The position numbers and the translations under genes are program-made. Below are positions 1 through 7,813 of a stretch of DNA of 40,771 nucleotides, piece by piece (position 1 is the stretch's first letter; each line of letters opens with the position of its first letter). Origin of the DNA: a virus; IMG/VR virus record IMGVR_UViG_3300010885_008486, positions 1-40,771 of that record, one strand, 5' to 3'. The notes beneath the pieces were generated by a model that saw nothing but the letters and a program-made list of their open reading frames with translations, was not told where the DNA came from and searched no databases.

Positions 1-130
1 AGCAGGTACTCCTAAGCCAACGGTTGAAAAATCAAAAGCAACAAAGAGTAACGGATTGAAAAACTTAGCAGAAAATAATCCAAATGTTGAAGCTGCTATT
101 ACAGATATTTTTAAAGCATTTAACGATTAA
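1..130 (+). CDS. C-terminal end of an unidentified protein (partial)
   Basis: An open frame enters from the left edge and ends at the TAA at 128-130. The visible 42 residues are hydrophilic and Lys/Asn-rich at first (TPKPTVEKSKATKSNG), then form a probable helix ending in AAITDIFKAFND. The next gene begins 5 bases later in the same direction, so it belongs to the same transcript. Too little remains to assign a family. Confidence 0.6.
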   Translation, partial: AGTPKPTVEKSKATKSNGLKNLAENNPNVEAAITDIFKAFND

Positions 131-135
131 TAACT

Positions 136-432
136 ATGATTATACTATCAATTTTCAGCATTTTATTATTAGTTGCTTGTATCTTCTTAGGATATCGAGC
201 TTATTATCTTGCTGGTGTTTTAGCAGAAGCCCAAGAATATATTGAGGAATTAGAATTAACTAATGAATTCATGTATGGTCGAATTGAAGATGCTTACGCG
301 ACATTAAAAGAAATAGACCACAAAGGCGCATTTGAATCAGAAGATGAGGCAGGTGTTACATTTCAATTACTATTACAAACAATGACTGAACTTAAAGACA
401 CATTCAATGGCGAAAAGAGCGAAGAAAAGTAA
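136..432 (+). CDS. Small membrane-anchored protein with coiled-coil tail
   Basis: The 98-residue product starts with a strongly hydrophobic stretch (about residues 2-23, IILSIFSILLLVACIFLGYR) that should be a membrane anchor or uncleaved signal. An acidic, helix-forming region follows (AEAQEYIEELELTNEFMYGRIEDAY), probably a short coiled coil. No catalytic motif is visible. It starts 5 bases after the preceding stop and its 3' end overlaps the sigma-factor gene by 26 bases, so the two are probably translationally coupled. I do not recognise the family; a lysis accessory or membrane-attached virion protein are both possible. Confidence 0.6.
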   Translation: MIILSIFSILLLVACIFLGYRAYYLAGVLAEAQEYIEELELTNEFMYGRIEDAYATLKEIDHKGAFESEDEAGVTFQLLLQTMTELKDTFNGEKSEEK

Positions 433-1108
433 TAATTACTTTACAAAAATAACAGACATTGCAATATTGGCTTATAACGGAGTCGATGACAATCCAATAT
501 TGCGAGAAAAGATATATAGACGATTTATATATCCACCTTTAATGAAATTGGCAGAAAATTTAATAAATAAAATGAAGCCAACTTATATTGATTCGTCATT
601 TCAAGATTTACAAACAGATATCGTTACATATGTAACTGAGAGATTGGTTAAATTTAATGCAGCTGCTGGTAAAGCATATTCATATTATACTCGTACTACG
701 ATTAATTATATTATTGCTGAAAATGAAAAAGCATATAAAAAATTAAAAGCAGATACAATGGAATTGGATATTGATGAACAACGAAATATTATCACTGAAA
801 TTCATAATGCTGAAATGCGCGAGACATTAAAATATTTTATGGATGCTTACATTGAATATTGTTATTCTAAATTGAATTACATGTTTAATAACTCAACTGA
901 TATCCATGTTGCAGATTCAATATTGCATATTTTTGAGACTCGTGAGAATATCGAAGACTTCAATAAAAAAGCATTATATATCTTTATCAGAGAGCGTACA
1001 GGATTGGAAACGAGTAACATTACTAAAGTTATTAAAGTGTTACATGAATTATATTATGACAAATTTGCCGAATATGAACGTACAAACTTTGTAAAATTAC
1101 CGTTTTAA
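407..1108 (+). CDS. 55: T4 gp55-like late-transcription sigma factor
   Basis: The 233-residue product resembles the small sigma factors of T4-like phages that direct host RNA polymerase to late promoters. The diagnostic segment is residues 82-116: a helix, then KFNAAAGKAYSYYTRTTIN and the basic run EKAYKKLKAD. This matches the sigma region-2 pattern in gp55 relatives (F-x(n)-GKAFsYF...I..N...i...NEK.YKKL). The acidic second half is longer than in T4 gp55 (185 residues). Its partners would be core polymerase and, by analogy, the sliding clamp. It overlaps the upstream gene by 26 bases with no good Shine-Dalgarno. The recurrent ATATTTAT element upstream of structural genes is its most likely target. 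The family call rests on motif recognition from memory, not an alignment. Confidence 0.65.
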   Translation: MAKRAKKSNNYFTKITDIAILAYNGVDDNPILREKIYRRFIYPPLMKLAENLINKMKPTYIDSSFQDLQTDIVTYVTERLVKFNAAAGKAYSYYTRTTINYIIAENEKAYKKLKADTMELDIDEQRNIITEIHNAEMRETLKYFMDAYIEYCYSKLNYMFNNSTDIHVADSILHIFETRENIEDFNKKALYIFIRERTGLETSNITKVIKVLHELYYDKFAEYERTNFVKLPF

Positions 1109-1120
1109 TATTTATTATTA
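1108..1120 (+). promoter_or_regulatory. Candidate late promoter element ATATTTATTATTA
   Basis: A copy of the recurrent ATATTTAT(A/T)-rich element lies 12 bases before the gene at 1133 and directly abuts the ribosome-binding site AAAGG (about 1120-1125). If the centre acts as a -10 box, transcription would start at or just before the Shine-Dalgarno. The strand of action is inferred from position only. Confidence 0.5.
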
Positions 1121-1132
1121 AAAGGTTGTAAT

Positions 1133-1573
1133 ATGGATAAAAATGATGAATTATTTAAAGGGACTAGTTTTGCTGACTTAATGTCCGATGTTTATCATAA
1201 TTCTAAAAAAAAAGATCGACAAATTAATCAATTGATAGCACAGTTGCAACCGTTGATTCGAAATGCTTCGGATGCAACTGTTATCGTTCCTTTAATCAAA
1301 GAATATTTAGATGTAGCAGTTAAAAATGATGACCACCTGGTTAAATTAACTGCTATTGTTCAACGTTACATTTCTACTAAACAAACCATATCAGGAGCAG
1401 ATGGTTTAATCAGTGACGAAGAAAAAGAACAACTCCTTAAAATTGCTCAATCTACAATGACTGCTGAACTCGAAGACGAGCTGGATAACATATCACAGGA
1501 TATAGATACGGTAGCCTTACAAGAACGTATTAAAGCCGCAAAAGCTAAGTTAGAAAAGGATAACAATGGCTGA
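1133..1573 (+). CDS. Helical protein of unknown function in the baseplate operon
   Basis: The product has 146 residues, is almost entirely helical and mildly acidic, with no Cys and no membrane segment. The N-terminus reads LFKGTSFADLMSDVY, followed by a Lys-rich helix (SKKKDRQINQLIAQL) and a conserved-looking block (IKEYLDVAVKNDDHLVKLTAIVQRYIS). The C-terminus is a charged coil. A good Shine-Dalgarno (AAAGG, about 7 bases before ATG) supports the start. The gene overlaps the gp5-like gene by 8 bases, so it is co-translated with a baseplate hub component and could be an assembly factor or hub partner. I cannot name the family. Confidence 0.6.
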   Translation: MDKNDELFKGTSFADLMSDVYHNSKKKDRQINQLIAQLQPLIRNASDATVIVPLIKEYLDVAVKNDDHLVKLTAIVQRYISTKQTISGADGLISDEEKEQLLKIAQSTMTAELEDELDNISQDIDTVALQERIKAAKAKLEKDNNG

Positions 1574-2603
1574 TATTGATTTCGATGTTGCTGAAGTATT
1601 AGACTATGATCGTACCTATAATTATATAGGACCTGATCAGAATGACAGCAATGTTTCTGAATTATTTGCATTGAAAGTTAGATCATGTAGTGGATATTTC
1701 AATAACAAAGTTTTTATTGCTAAGCCATCTAATATCAATATTAAGCAAATTCCATTAGTAGGAGAATTTGTTTTAATTTATAAAACATTTAACCAAGAAT
1801 CCACATCGTCAAAATGGAGAGAAGTTTGGTACTATGTAACATCTATAGATGTGCAGTCATCAATCAATGAAAACATGTTGCCTGGTATTTCCGATGGTTT
1901 AACTCAAGATGAAATTGATAAAGTAACGCCGGGTAAGAATTTCATACAAAAATCAGTCTCACCATTGCAACCATATGAAGGTGATTTCATTTTAGAAGGC
2001 CGTGTTGGAAATAGTATACGATTTGGTAGTACTATAGATTTAACTGGTACTCGAACTCACTATCACGTATTGCCATCATGGTTCGGAGCTGGTAAACAAG
2101 GCGATCCTATTATTATTTTATCAAACGGTCATGTTGATTATACAAATAAAAAGTTTACTGTTGAGAATATACAACAAGATGCCGCATCATTGTATTTAAC
2201 TAGCACACAAAAGATTCCAGATTTATTATTAGGAAATAAGAATTCTAGAAATTCACTTAATTGTTTTACGCCAGTTGAATCGCAATATGCAAATTCACAA
2301 TTTATTGGTACTGCTGATCGTATTATACTTAAAGCAAAAAGTGATATTGTTGTTATAGATTCTCCGACTGCGATTATATTAAATACAACTGGTGATGTTA
2401 AAATTGGTAGTGATGATGCTGATGAACAATTAGTACATGGTAATGTATTATTAGAAATGATGTTTAAAATAGTACAACAATTAAGAACTCCGATACAATG
2501 TGGAACAAATGTTGGTACATTTATATCTCAAACATCATTAGATTCAATTGAATCAAAATTAAATGAATTGTTAAGCAATAAATATTATATTAAAAAAACA
2601 TAA
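1566..2603 (+). CDS. 5: gp5-like baseplate hub / central spike protein
   Basis: The 345-residue product looks like the T4 gp5/VgrG-type spike at the tail tip. The N-terminal half has an OB-fold character (PLVGEFVLIY about residues 58-67, then WREVWYYVTSI). A conserved block follows (about 132-160): LQPYEGDFILEGRVGNSIRF. Then comes GDPIIILSNG and the C-terminal beta-rich stretch RIILKAKSDIVVIDSPTAI...TTGDVKIG, typical of the start of a spike beta-helix. It is shorter than T4 gp5 (575 residues), and I see no lysozyme domain. AAAGGA 6 bases before ATG supports the start. Placement just upstream of gp25 and gp6 fits the baseplate module. Its predicted role is membrane puncture and closing the baseplate hub. 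Confidence 0.7.
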   Translation: MADIDFDVAEVLDYDRTYNYIGPDQNDSNVSELFALKVRSCSGYFNNKVFIAKPSNINIKQIPLVGEFVLIYKTFNQESTSSKWREVWYYVTSIDVQSSINENMLPGISDGLTQDEIDKVTPGKNFIQKSVSPLQPYEGDFILEGRVGNSIRFGSTIDLTGTRTHYHVLPSWFGAGKQGDPIIILSNGHVDYTNKKFTVENIQQDAASLYLTSTQKIPDLLLGNKNSRNSLNCFTPVESQYANSQFIGTADRIILKAKSDIVVIDSPTAIILNTTGDVKIGSDDADEQLVHGNVLLEMMFKIVQQLRTPIQCGTNVGTFISQTSLDSIESKLNELLSNKYYIKKT

Positions 2604-2613
2604 AGATTAAGTT

Positions 2614-3459
2614 ATGAGTTCAATAGTACCACCATTAGATTTTATACCAAAATTACCAGGTAAAGGAGTTAATGCAATAATGGTTCAGTTAAATAAACAA
2701 ACTGATAAATTATTAAATGATGTAACAATAACAGTTAAAGAATCTGTTAAGTTGCCTAATAATTGTAAATGTGATGATCCGCGGGTTCGTCAGATAAAAC
2801 AGAATTTAGATCAAATACAAACACAAATACAAGACATACAAGCAGCAATACCTAAGATTCAAACATCGATATCACAAATAAAGAAAATGGTAACAGTTGC
2901 AAAAGGCATAAAAGCTGCTATTACCGCAGCACAATTATCTAATCCAGTAACTGCCCCATTATTCATAGCTATGCAATTAACAGCAATTCAAGATGCAACT
3001 ATCGTAAATGCTATAGAATCATTAAACATGCTAGCAACAGTACCAGCATCTATGAGTTCTAAATTAGCAGTAATAGTACCACCATTAATGGGTGCTATTT
3101 CTAAAGTGTCATCAACATGTAATACGGATGGTGAATCTGAATATGAAATTCCAGTTTTGGGATCAAACTCAAATAATACAAATAATACAAATAATACAGG
3201 TGATTATAATGATTTAGTTGCAACCGAGTTTTATAATGAATATAATGTATCAGATAGCGATTTGCAAGGAAGGTCTGATGCTATAGAATATTTATTAGAA
3301 CAACAACAAAATCTATTAACGTCATTACAAGAAGCACCTAGCGTTGTTTATCGAGTAGCAGGTTTACCAAATAACACATTCGGTAAAGCTGGAGATTATT
3401 ATATTGATACTAACACAGATATCATATATGGTCCTAAGTTATCAGACAGATGGATTTAA
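2614..3459 (+). CDS. Putative virion protein with coiled coil and tail-type C-terminus
   Basis: The 281-residue product has a central heptad-like helix (residues 65-95, IKQNLDQIQTQIQDIQ...SISQIKK), a hydrophobic Ala-rich segment (about 100-125) and an Asn/Thr repeat (NNTNNTNNT, from DNA at 3172-3198). The C-terminus, GKAGDYYIDTNTDIIYGPK, matches a motif common at the end of phage tail-fibre and spike-associated proteins. It lies between gp5-like and gp25 genes, so a hub-associated or tape-measure-like structural role is likely. The hydrophobic segment could alternatively be a membrane-interacting region used during injection. No enzyme motif is visible. Confidence 0.55.
   Translation: MSSIVPPLDFIPKLPGKGVNAIMVQLNKQTDKLLNDVTITVKESVKLPNNCKCDDPRVRQIKQNLDQIQTQIQDIQAAIPKIQTSISQIKKMVTVAKGIKAAITAAQLSNPVTAPLFIAMQLTAIQDATIVNAIESLNMLATVPASMSSKLAVIVPPLMGAISKVSSTCNTDGESEYEIPVLGSNSNNTNNTNNTGDYNDLVATEFYNEYNVSDSDLQGRSDAIEYLLEQQQNLLTSLQEAPSVVYRVAGLPNNTFGKAGDYYIDTNTDIIYGPKLSDRWI
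3172..3198 (+). repeat. Three perfect tandem copies of AATAATACA
   Basis: A 9-base unit is repeated exactly three times in frame inside the gene at 2614, encoding Asn-Asn-Thr repeats in a linker between the helical core and the C-terminal tail motif. Copy-number change by slippage would keep the frame and alter linker length. Confidence 0.85.
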
Positions 3460-3478
3460 CGCATTTTTAGGTGTATTT

Positions 3479-3490
3479 ATATTTATATAA
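3479..3490 (+). promoter_or_regulatory. Candidate late promoter element ATATTTATATAA
   Basis: This copy lies 12 bases upstream of the gene at 3503, inside the longer AT run TATTTATATTTATATAA (3474-3490), which contains two overlapping copies of the core. A purine-rich AAGATAG follows it. Confidence 0.5.
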
Positions 3491-3502
3491 AAGATAGTAA
3501 TT

Positions 3503-3979
3503 ATGGATAATAAAACATTTATAACAGCATTAAAAACTGCAGTGCGAGAAGTTATTAAAGAAGAATTAACTGAAATTCTTCGTGACGGCTTACAATCTAC
3601 AATTAATGAAATGACAAAACCTATTAAACCGGTTATAAAAACAACAACTAAACCTGTTGTAAAAACTAATAATAACTCAAATCGAAATGTAACATTTTCT
3701 GAGAATAAATGGGCATCCGTATTAAATAGTACAGATCCGTTAATTGAATCAAATCCGAGTGGATTTAAAGAAATGTTACAAGAAGGTATGGATGAATTGA
3801 GATTTTCATCTGATGATGCTCAAGGATTTGGTATGTTGCGTCAGCCTATGAACCAAGCTACAACTGTAATGGAAGATCCAGAAACAGGTAAAGTGTATGA
3901 TGTAGCACCAGAAGTAGAAAAAGCAATGACACGTGATTATTCTGCTTTGATGAAAGCAATTGCAGATAAAAAGAAGTAA
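3503..3979 (+). CDS. Hypothetical protein of the baseplate operon
   Basis: The 158-residue product has three parts: an N-terminal charged helix (KTAVREVIKEELTEILRDG), a Thr/Lys/Pro-rich linker (KPIKPVIKTTTKPVVK, about residues 40-58), and an acidic C-terminal part containing KWASVLNSTDPLIESNPSGF and a Met-rich stretch. There are no Cys and no membrane segment. The gene sits 9 bases upstream of gp25. Linker-separated helices suggest a scaffold or adaptor protein, but I do not recognise the family. Confidence 0.55.
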   Translation: MDNKTFITALKTAVREVIKEELTEILRDGLQSTINEMTKPIKPVIKTTTKPVVKTNNNSNRNVTFSENKWASVLNSTDPLIESNPSGFKEMLQEGMDELRFSSDDAQGFGMLRQPMNQATTVMEDPETGKVYDVAPEVEKAMTRDYSALMKAIADKKK

Positions 3980-3988
3980 AGGTAACTA

Positions 3989-4432
3989 ATGGCATACCAA
4001 ATTATAGGAGTAAATGATATTAAAGCAACAGTTGCACCGTCTATCGGATTAGGTGTTTCATTTTCAGCTACATCTCCTATTTTTAAATCTATATATCTAA
4101 CAACAGAACAAGCTACAGAAAATCTTAAGAATTTATTATTAACTAGAATCGGTGAGCGTTACATGGAGCCGAATTTTGGTACTAATATATTATATATTGT
4201 TTTCGAACCAAATGTATCTGAATTAAAGCAACAGATTGATGAGATATTATCTTCTGCAATTTCTGCTTGGTTGCCATATATAACAATTGAAGATCTTCAA
4301 ATAATAACAAGTGAGGATGATCCAAACTTGCAATATAATGTACAAATAACACTGATATTTTCAGTTAATGGGTTTGATACTAGAAGTATTACACTATCAG
4401 CTGCAAATAACGGACAATTAACAGTTAGCTAA
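3989..4432 (+). CDS. 25: gp25-like baseplate wedge protein
   Basis: The 147-residue product belongs to the gp25/GPW family that forms the inner baseplate wedge and nucleates sheath assembly. The recognisable core is ENLKNLLLTRIGERYMEPNFG (about residues 45-65), which includes the family's conserved R-x-GER and P-x-FG positions, followed by an amphipathic region (QQIDEILSSAISAWLPYITI) and the beta strand NVQITLIFSVNG. Length matches T4 gp25 (132 residues). AAAGG precedes the ATG by about 7 bases. The gp6 gene follows after 4 bases, the usual gp25-gp6 pairing in contractile-tail modules. Confidence 0.88.
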   Translation: MAYQIIGVNDIKATVAPSIGLGVSFSATSPIFKSIYLTTEQATENLKNLLLTRIGERYMEPNFGTNILYIVFEPNVSELKQQIDEILSSAISAWLPYITIEDLQIITSEDDPNLQYNVQITLIFSVNGFDTRSITLSAANNGQLTVS

Positions 4433-4436
4433 TTTC

Positions 4437-6317
4437 ATGGAATCAAAAAAAGAAGTAACATATTTAGGAAAAGATTTTAGACAATTCAAGAGAAACTTAA
4501 TTGAATTTACTAAACAATACTTTCCACAAACCTATACTGATTTTAATGAATCATCACCGGGTATGCTATTTGTAGATTTAGCATCATATGTAGGTGATGT
4601 GTTATCATATTATTCTGATAATAATTTAAAAGAATCATTGTTAGAACAAGCATCGGAACGTGGTAATATTTATGATTTAGCTAAATCTTTAGGTTATCGA
4701 GCTAAAAGTATTAATCCAGCATTTGTAGATTTAGATGTATATCAATTAGTACCATCGATTGGATCTGGTACTTTAGTTCGTCCAGATTTTACATATGCAT
4801 TATCAGTTAATCCAGGTATGCGTGTTAAGCAACAAGATGGTGCTGCTGTGTTTAGAACATTAGATTTAGTTGATTTTTCATTTTCATCATCTATTAACCC
4901 AACTGAGGTTACGATTTATGAAACTAACGATGCTACAAATCAACCTACATATTATTTATTAAAAAAATCAGTAAGAGCTGTATCAGGTGATACTAAAACT
5001 GCTACATTTAGTTTTCAATCTCCGATTGCGTATGATAAAGTTTTATTACCAGATACTAATATTATTGAAATTATATCTGTTACTGAATCAGATGGTGATA
5101 ATTGGTATGAAGTTCCATACTTAGCACAAGATACTATTTTTGAAGTTGTTCCTAACTTGTTAGAAAATGATCCGGATTTTGCACAATATAGATCCAATTG
5201 TCCTAGTTTATTAAAAATGAAAAAAACTTCGAAACGTTTTATAACTAGAATGCGAAGTGATAATAAATTAGAAATACAATTCGGCGCTGGTATATCTGAT
5301 AATAATGATGAAGAAATTATTCCAAACCCAGATAATGTTGGTAATGGATTAGCAGGATTCCGTCGTTCGGTAGATATTGACATAGATCCTTCGAATTTTT
5401 TATATACAAGAACATATGGCCAAGCACCTAGTAATACTACACTGACAGTTACATATACAGTTGGTAATGGTATTACAGATAATGTTCCGTCGAATTCATT
5501 GAAGTCAATATCATATATTAGTTTTAATGATGATGTTAACTCAACTGCTAATGCTGGTATAACAAATTTTGTTAAAAACTCAATTGTAGTTAATAATATG
5601 CAACCAGCACGTGGTGCATCATCAGCTGAAACATTGCAAGAAATTAAAAACAATGCATTGTCTAATTTTGCAACTCAAAACCGTTTAGTTACTAGAGAAG
5701 ATTATATTATTCGAACATATTCGATGCCATCTAAATTTGGTAGCGTTGCTAAAGCATATATTGTCCCAGATGATCAAATATCACAGGATAACTATGTTGC
5801 TAGTAGAATTGCAAACCCATTAGCAATGAATATGTATGTGTTAGGATTTAATGGTTCTAAACAATTAACAGAATTGAATTCAGCAGTAAAAGACAATTTA
5901 AAAACATACTTAAATTATTATAGAATTTTAACTGATGCAATTAATATAAAAGATGCATTTATTATTAATATAGGTGTGGATTTTGAAATTTCAGTGTTAC
6001 CTAATTATAATAGCAATGAAGTTTTATTACAATGTGTTAATGCATTAAAAACATTGTTTAACATAGACCGTTGGCAAATAAATCAGCCAATAATTAAATC
6101 GGATATTACTACAACATTAGCTAATATAAGGGGAGTTCAATCTGTAATTGGTGTTAGTTTAAACAATTTATATGATAGTGATTTAGGATATTCTGGTAAT
6201 GTATATGATTTAAGAACTGCAACCAGAAATGGAGTTGTATATCCTTCATTAGATCCTAGCATATTTGAAGTTAAATTTCATAATCAAGATATTAAAGGTC
6301 GCGTAGTTAGTTACTAA
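4437..6317 (+). CDS. 6: gp6-like baseplate wedge protein (baseplate J family)
   Basis: The 626-residue product is about the length of T4 gp6 (660 residues). The N-terminal block, YTDFNESSPGMLFVDLASYV, followed by DVLSYYSDNNLKESLLEQAS, is the characteristic start of gp6/gpJ proteins. The later ARGASSAETLQEIKNNA and LVTREDYIIRTY blocks (about residues 390-425) correspond to the conserved baseplate-J core. gp6 forms the wedge backbone with gp7-like and gp25-like partners and transmits the contraction signal. There is no clear Shine-Dalgarno; translation is probably coupled to gp25. The opposite-strand open frame across its middle is taken as composition-driven. Confidence 0.9.
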   Translation: MESKKEVTYLGKDFRQFKRNLIEFTKQYFPQTYTDFNESSPGMLFVDLASYVGDVLSYYSDNNLKESLLEQASERGNIYDLAKSLGYRAKSINPAFVDLDVYQLVPSIGSGTLVRPDFTYALSVNPGMRVKQQDGAAVFRTLDLVDFSFSSSINPTEVTIYETNDATNQPTYYLLKKSVRAVSGDTKTATFSFQSPIAYDKVLLPDTNIIEIISVTESDGDNWYEVPYLAQDTIFEVVPNLLENDPDFAQYRSNCPSLLKMKKTSKRFITRMRSDNKLEIQFGAGISDNNDEEIIPNPDNVGNGLAGFRRSVDIDIDPSNFLYTRTYGQAPSNTTLTVTYTVGNGITDNVPSNSLKSISYISFNDDVNSTANAGITNFVKNSIVVNNMQPARGASSAETLQEIKNNALSNFATQNRLVTREDYIIRTYSMPSKFGSVAKAYIVPDDQISQDNYVASRIANPLAMNMYVLGFNGSKQLTELNSAVKDNLKTYLNYYRILTDAINIKDAFIINIGVDFEISVLPNYNSNEVLLQCVNALKTLFNIDRWQINQPIIKSDITTTLANIRGVQSVIGVSLNNLYDSDLGYSGNVYDLRTATRNGVVYPSLDPSIFEVKFHNQDIKGRVVSY

Positions 6318-6350
6318 TTCTTTTTTCTAAATATTTATAGAAAAAGGAAT
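6317..6350 (+). promoter_or_regulatory. 13-bp hairpin enclosing a late-promoter element and occluding a ribosome-binding site
   Basis: The arms are ATTCTTTTTTCTA (6317-6329) and TAGAAAAAGGAAT (6338-6350). They pair over 13 positions with a single G-U, around the 8-base loop AATATTTA. The 3' arm holds AAAAAGG, the Shine-Dalgarno for the gene at 6358. Most of the ATATTTATAGAA promoter-like element lies in the loop. A transcript from upstream would fold and hide the Shine-Dalgarno, while one started at this element would lack the 5' arm. This is the geometry described for T4 gene e. Confidence 0.65.
6331..6342 (+). promoter_or_regulatory. Candidate late promoter element ATATTTATAGAA
   Basis: A copy of the recurrent core, 15 bases before the ATG at 6358 and directly upstream of its AAAAAGG ribosome-binding site. 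It occupies the loop and part of the 3' arm of the hairpin at 6317-6350. Confidence 0.5.
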
Positions 6351-6357
6351 AACTACG

Positions 6358-7020
6358 ATGGGAGTACTATCTAATAACTATGCACAAATTGTTCCAGGAG
6401 CTTTAATTTCTGCAAGTTATGTATCGGATATATATAATGTATTAATGGGTGCGTCACCTGAATCAATTATATTATCAGGTTCATTAACAATTTCTGGGTC
6501 AACTAGATCGACATCAGGATTTACCGGATCATTGCATGGTACTTCTAGTTGGGCTGTTTCATCTTCACGTGCAACGTTAGCAACAACCGCATCATATGCA
6601 ATATCAGCATCATATATTAATTATATTAATAGTTCGTCAATTGCTGATTTAGCATTAACTGCTTCATATGTTAACACAGCTCAAACTGCATCATATGTAG
6701 CACCGAAACCTATTGCTATCAATACACAAACTGGTTCATCGTATATAATTAGTTCAAGTGATTTATATAATTTAGTTGCAATGAGTTCATCTGTTAGCAA
6801 TACCGTTATAATACCTAATAATACTGAGTTAAGTACTCCAATTGGTAGTCATTTATTAATAACATCAGATAGTACAGGTCAAACAACTATTACTGGCAGT
6901 GCCGGTGTTTCTATATTATCAAATAATAATAAATTAAAATTAACAGGTCAATATAGCTTTGCATCATTAATTAAACGTTCAGTAAATACTTGGTCGTTAA
7001 CTGGAGATACGACAATATGA
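6358..7020 (+). CDS. Virion adhesin/fibre protein with ASY repeats
   Basis: The 220-residue product has two parts. Residues about 45-115 are Ser/Ala/Thr-rich with repeated TASYA/ASY units (ATTASYAISASYINY, ALTASYVNTAQTASYV), a pattern common in marine phage fibre proteins. The C-terminal 100 residues carry a beta-rich domain often found at phage fibre ends: VIIPNN, then GSHLLITSDSTGQTTITGS, GVSILSNNN and a final tryptophan strand (NTWSLTGD). No enzyme motif is present. It follows gp6 and overlaps the next gene through ATGA at 7017-7020, so the two probably form one unit on the baseplate periphery. Confidence 0.7.
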   Translation: MGVLSNNYAQIVPGALISASYVSDIYNVLMGASPESIILSGSLTISGSTRSTSGFTGSLHGTSSWAVSSSRATLATTASYAISASYINYINSSSIADLALTASYVNTAQTASYVAPKPIAINTQTGSSYIISSSDLYNLVAMSSSVSNTVIIPNNTELSTPIGSHLLITSDSTGQTTITGSAGVSILSNNNKLKLTGQYSFASLIKRSVNTWSLTGDTTI

Positions 7021-7793
7021 TAAGTGTAGCTGATATAGGAGTCATATCTAATGTTTCATTGTGGTCTAGTTTAGTTGCTGGGTGGAAGTTAGATAATAAC
7101 TTTAATGATGTTTTAGGAGTTGCTAATGGTACGCCTATTAACGGGGCTGGATTTACAACTGGTAAAATAAATGAAGGTTTTAATGGAATAGTATCATATG
7201 ATTATGCGAATGCTAAATACGTAGATTTTGGTAATTCGATTGCTCAACGAAATTTACAATTTCCAATAACATTATCATCGTGGATAAAACACAGTTATAG
7301 TACAACATATGGTGGATGTATTCCATTTTGGTTAGATGGTGATTATATGAGTCCAATACGAGGTGGTGTTTGGTTACAAATTACGAATTTAAATTTCATT
7401 GGCGGATCTGCTCGCGTAAGAGCTGGGTTTGGTGACGGGACTGGTGCAGCAATTAGTAGTAGTTCGGTTAAAGAATGGAGAACTGATTTTGTATTACCTA
7501 AAGATACTTGGATGCATGTTGTAGTTGTTTTTATTGATGCTAATACTATACGAATTTATGTAAATGGTATAGATACACCGGCTGCATATCTGTCAGGTAC
7601 AGCTACTCAAATAGGTTGGTCTGGTCAGAAAACAATTATGGGTCTAGCAAATAATTATAACGCGGATTTTAATTCTATTAATCCATCATATGAAGGTGCA
7701 ATAGATGAAACATATGTTTGGAATAGAGTTTTATCTCAGATAGAAATTTTAGCATTATACAATACTGGTAATGGAAAACAATACCCAAACTAA
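7017..7793 (+). CDS. LamG/concanavalin-like virion protein
   Basis: The 258-residue product is a single laminin-G-like jelly-roll domain: LVAGWKLDNNFNDVLG at the start, ITLSSWIKHS in the core strand, DTWMHVVVVFIDANTIRIYVNG in the diagnostic centre, and GAIDETYVWNRVLSQIEILALY at the end. I chose the ATG at 7017, which overlaps the TGA of the previous gene, over an upstream in-frame TTG at 6990. Such domains bind glycans or other surface ligands, so this is a candidate receptor-binding or decoration protein. It is one of three LamG-type proteins in this tail module. Confidence 0.8.
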   Translation: MISVADIGVISNVSLWSSLVAGWKLDNNFNDVLGVANGTPINGAGFTTGKINEGFNGIVSYDYANAKYVDFGNSIAQRNLQFPITLSSWIKHSYSTTYGGCIPFWLDGDYMSPIRGGVWLQITNLNFIGGSARVRAGFGDGTGAAISSSSVKEWRTDFVLPKDTWMHVVVVFIDANTIRIYVNGIDTPAAYLSGTATQIGWSGQKTIMGLANNYNADFNSINPSYEGAIDETYVWNRVLSQIEILALYNTGNGKQYPN

Positions 7794-7813
7794 TAATATA
7801 TTAAAGGAAATAA

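Noticed and set aside
906-1094. Second + strand frame within the sigma-factor gene
   Set aside because: Wholly nested in the gp55-like gene in another frame, no Shine-Dalgarno, product unlike any domain.
5015-5653. Minus-strand open frame of 212 codons inside the gp6 gene
   Set aside because: It lies entirely opposite a well-supported baseplate gene, has no upstream Shine-Dalgarno or promoter support and its product shows no recognisable motif. It is explained by AT-rich codon usage on the + strand.
6990-7016. Upstream TTG start for the LamG gene
   Set aside because: The ATG at 7017 overlaps the previous stop (ATGA), begins the sensible domain sequence and avoids a 31-base overlap.
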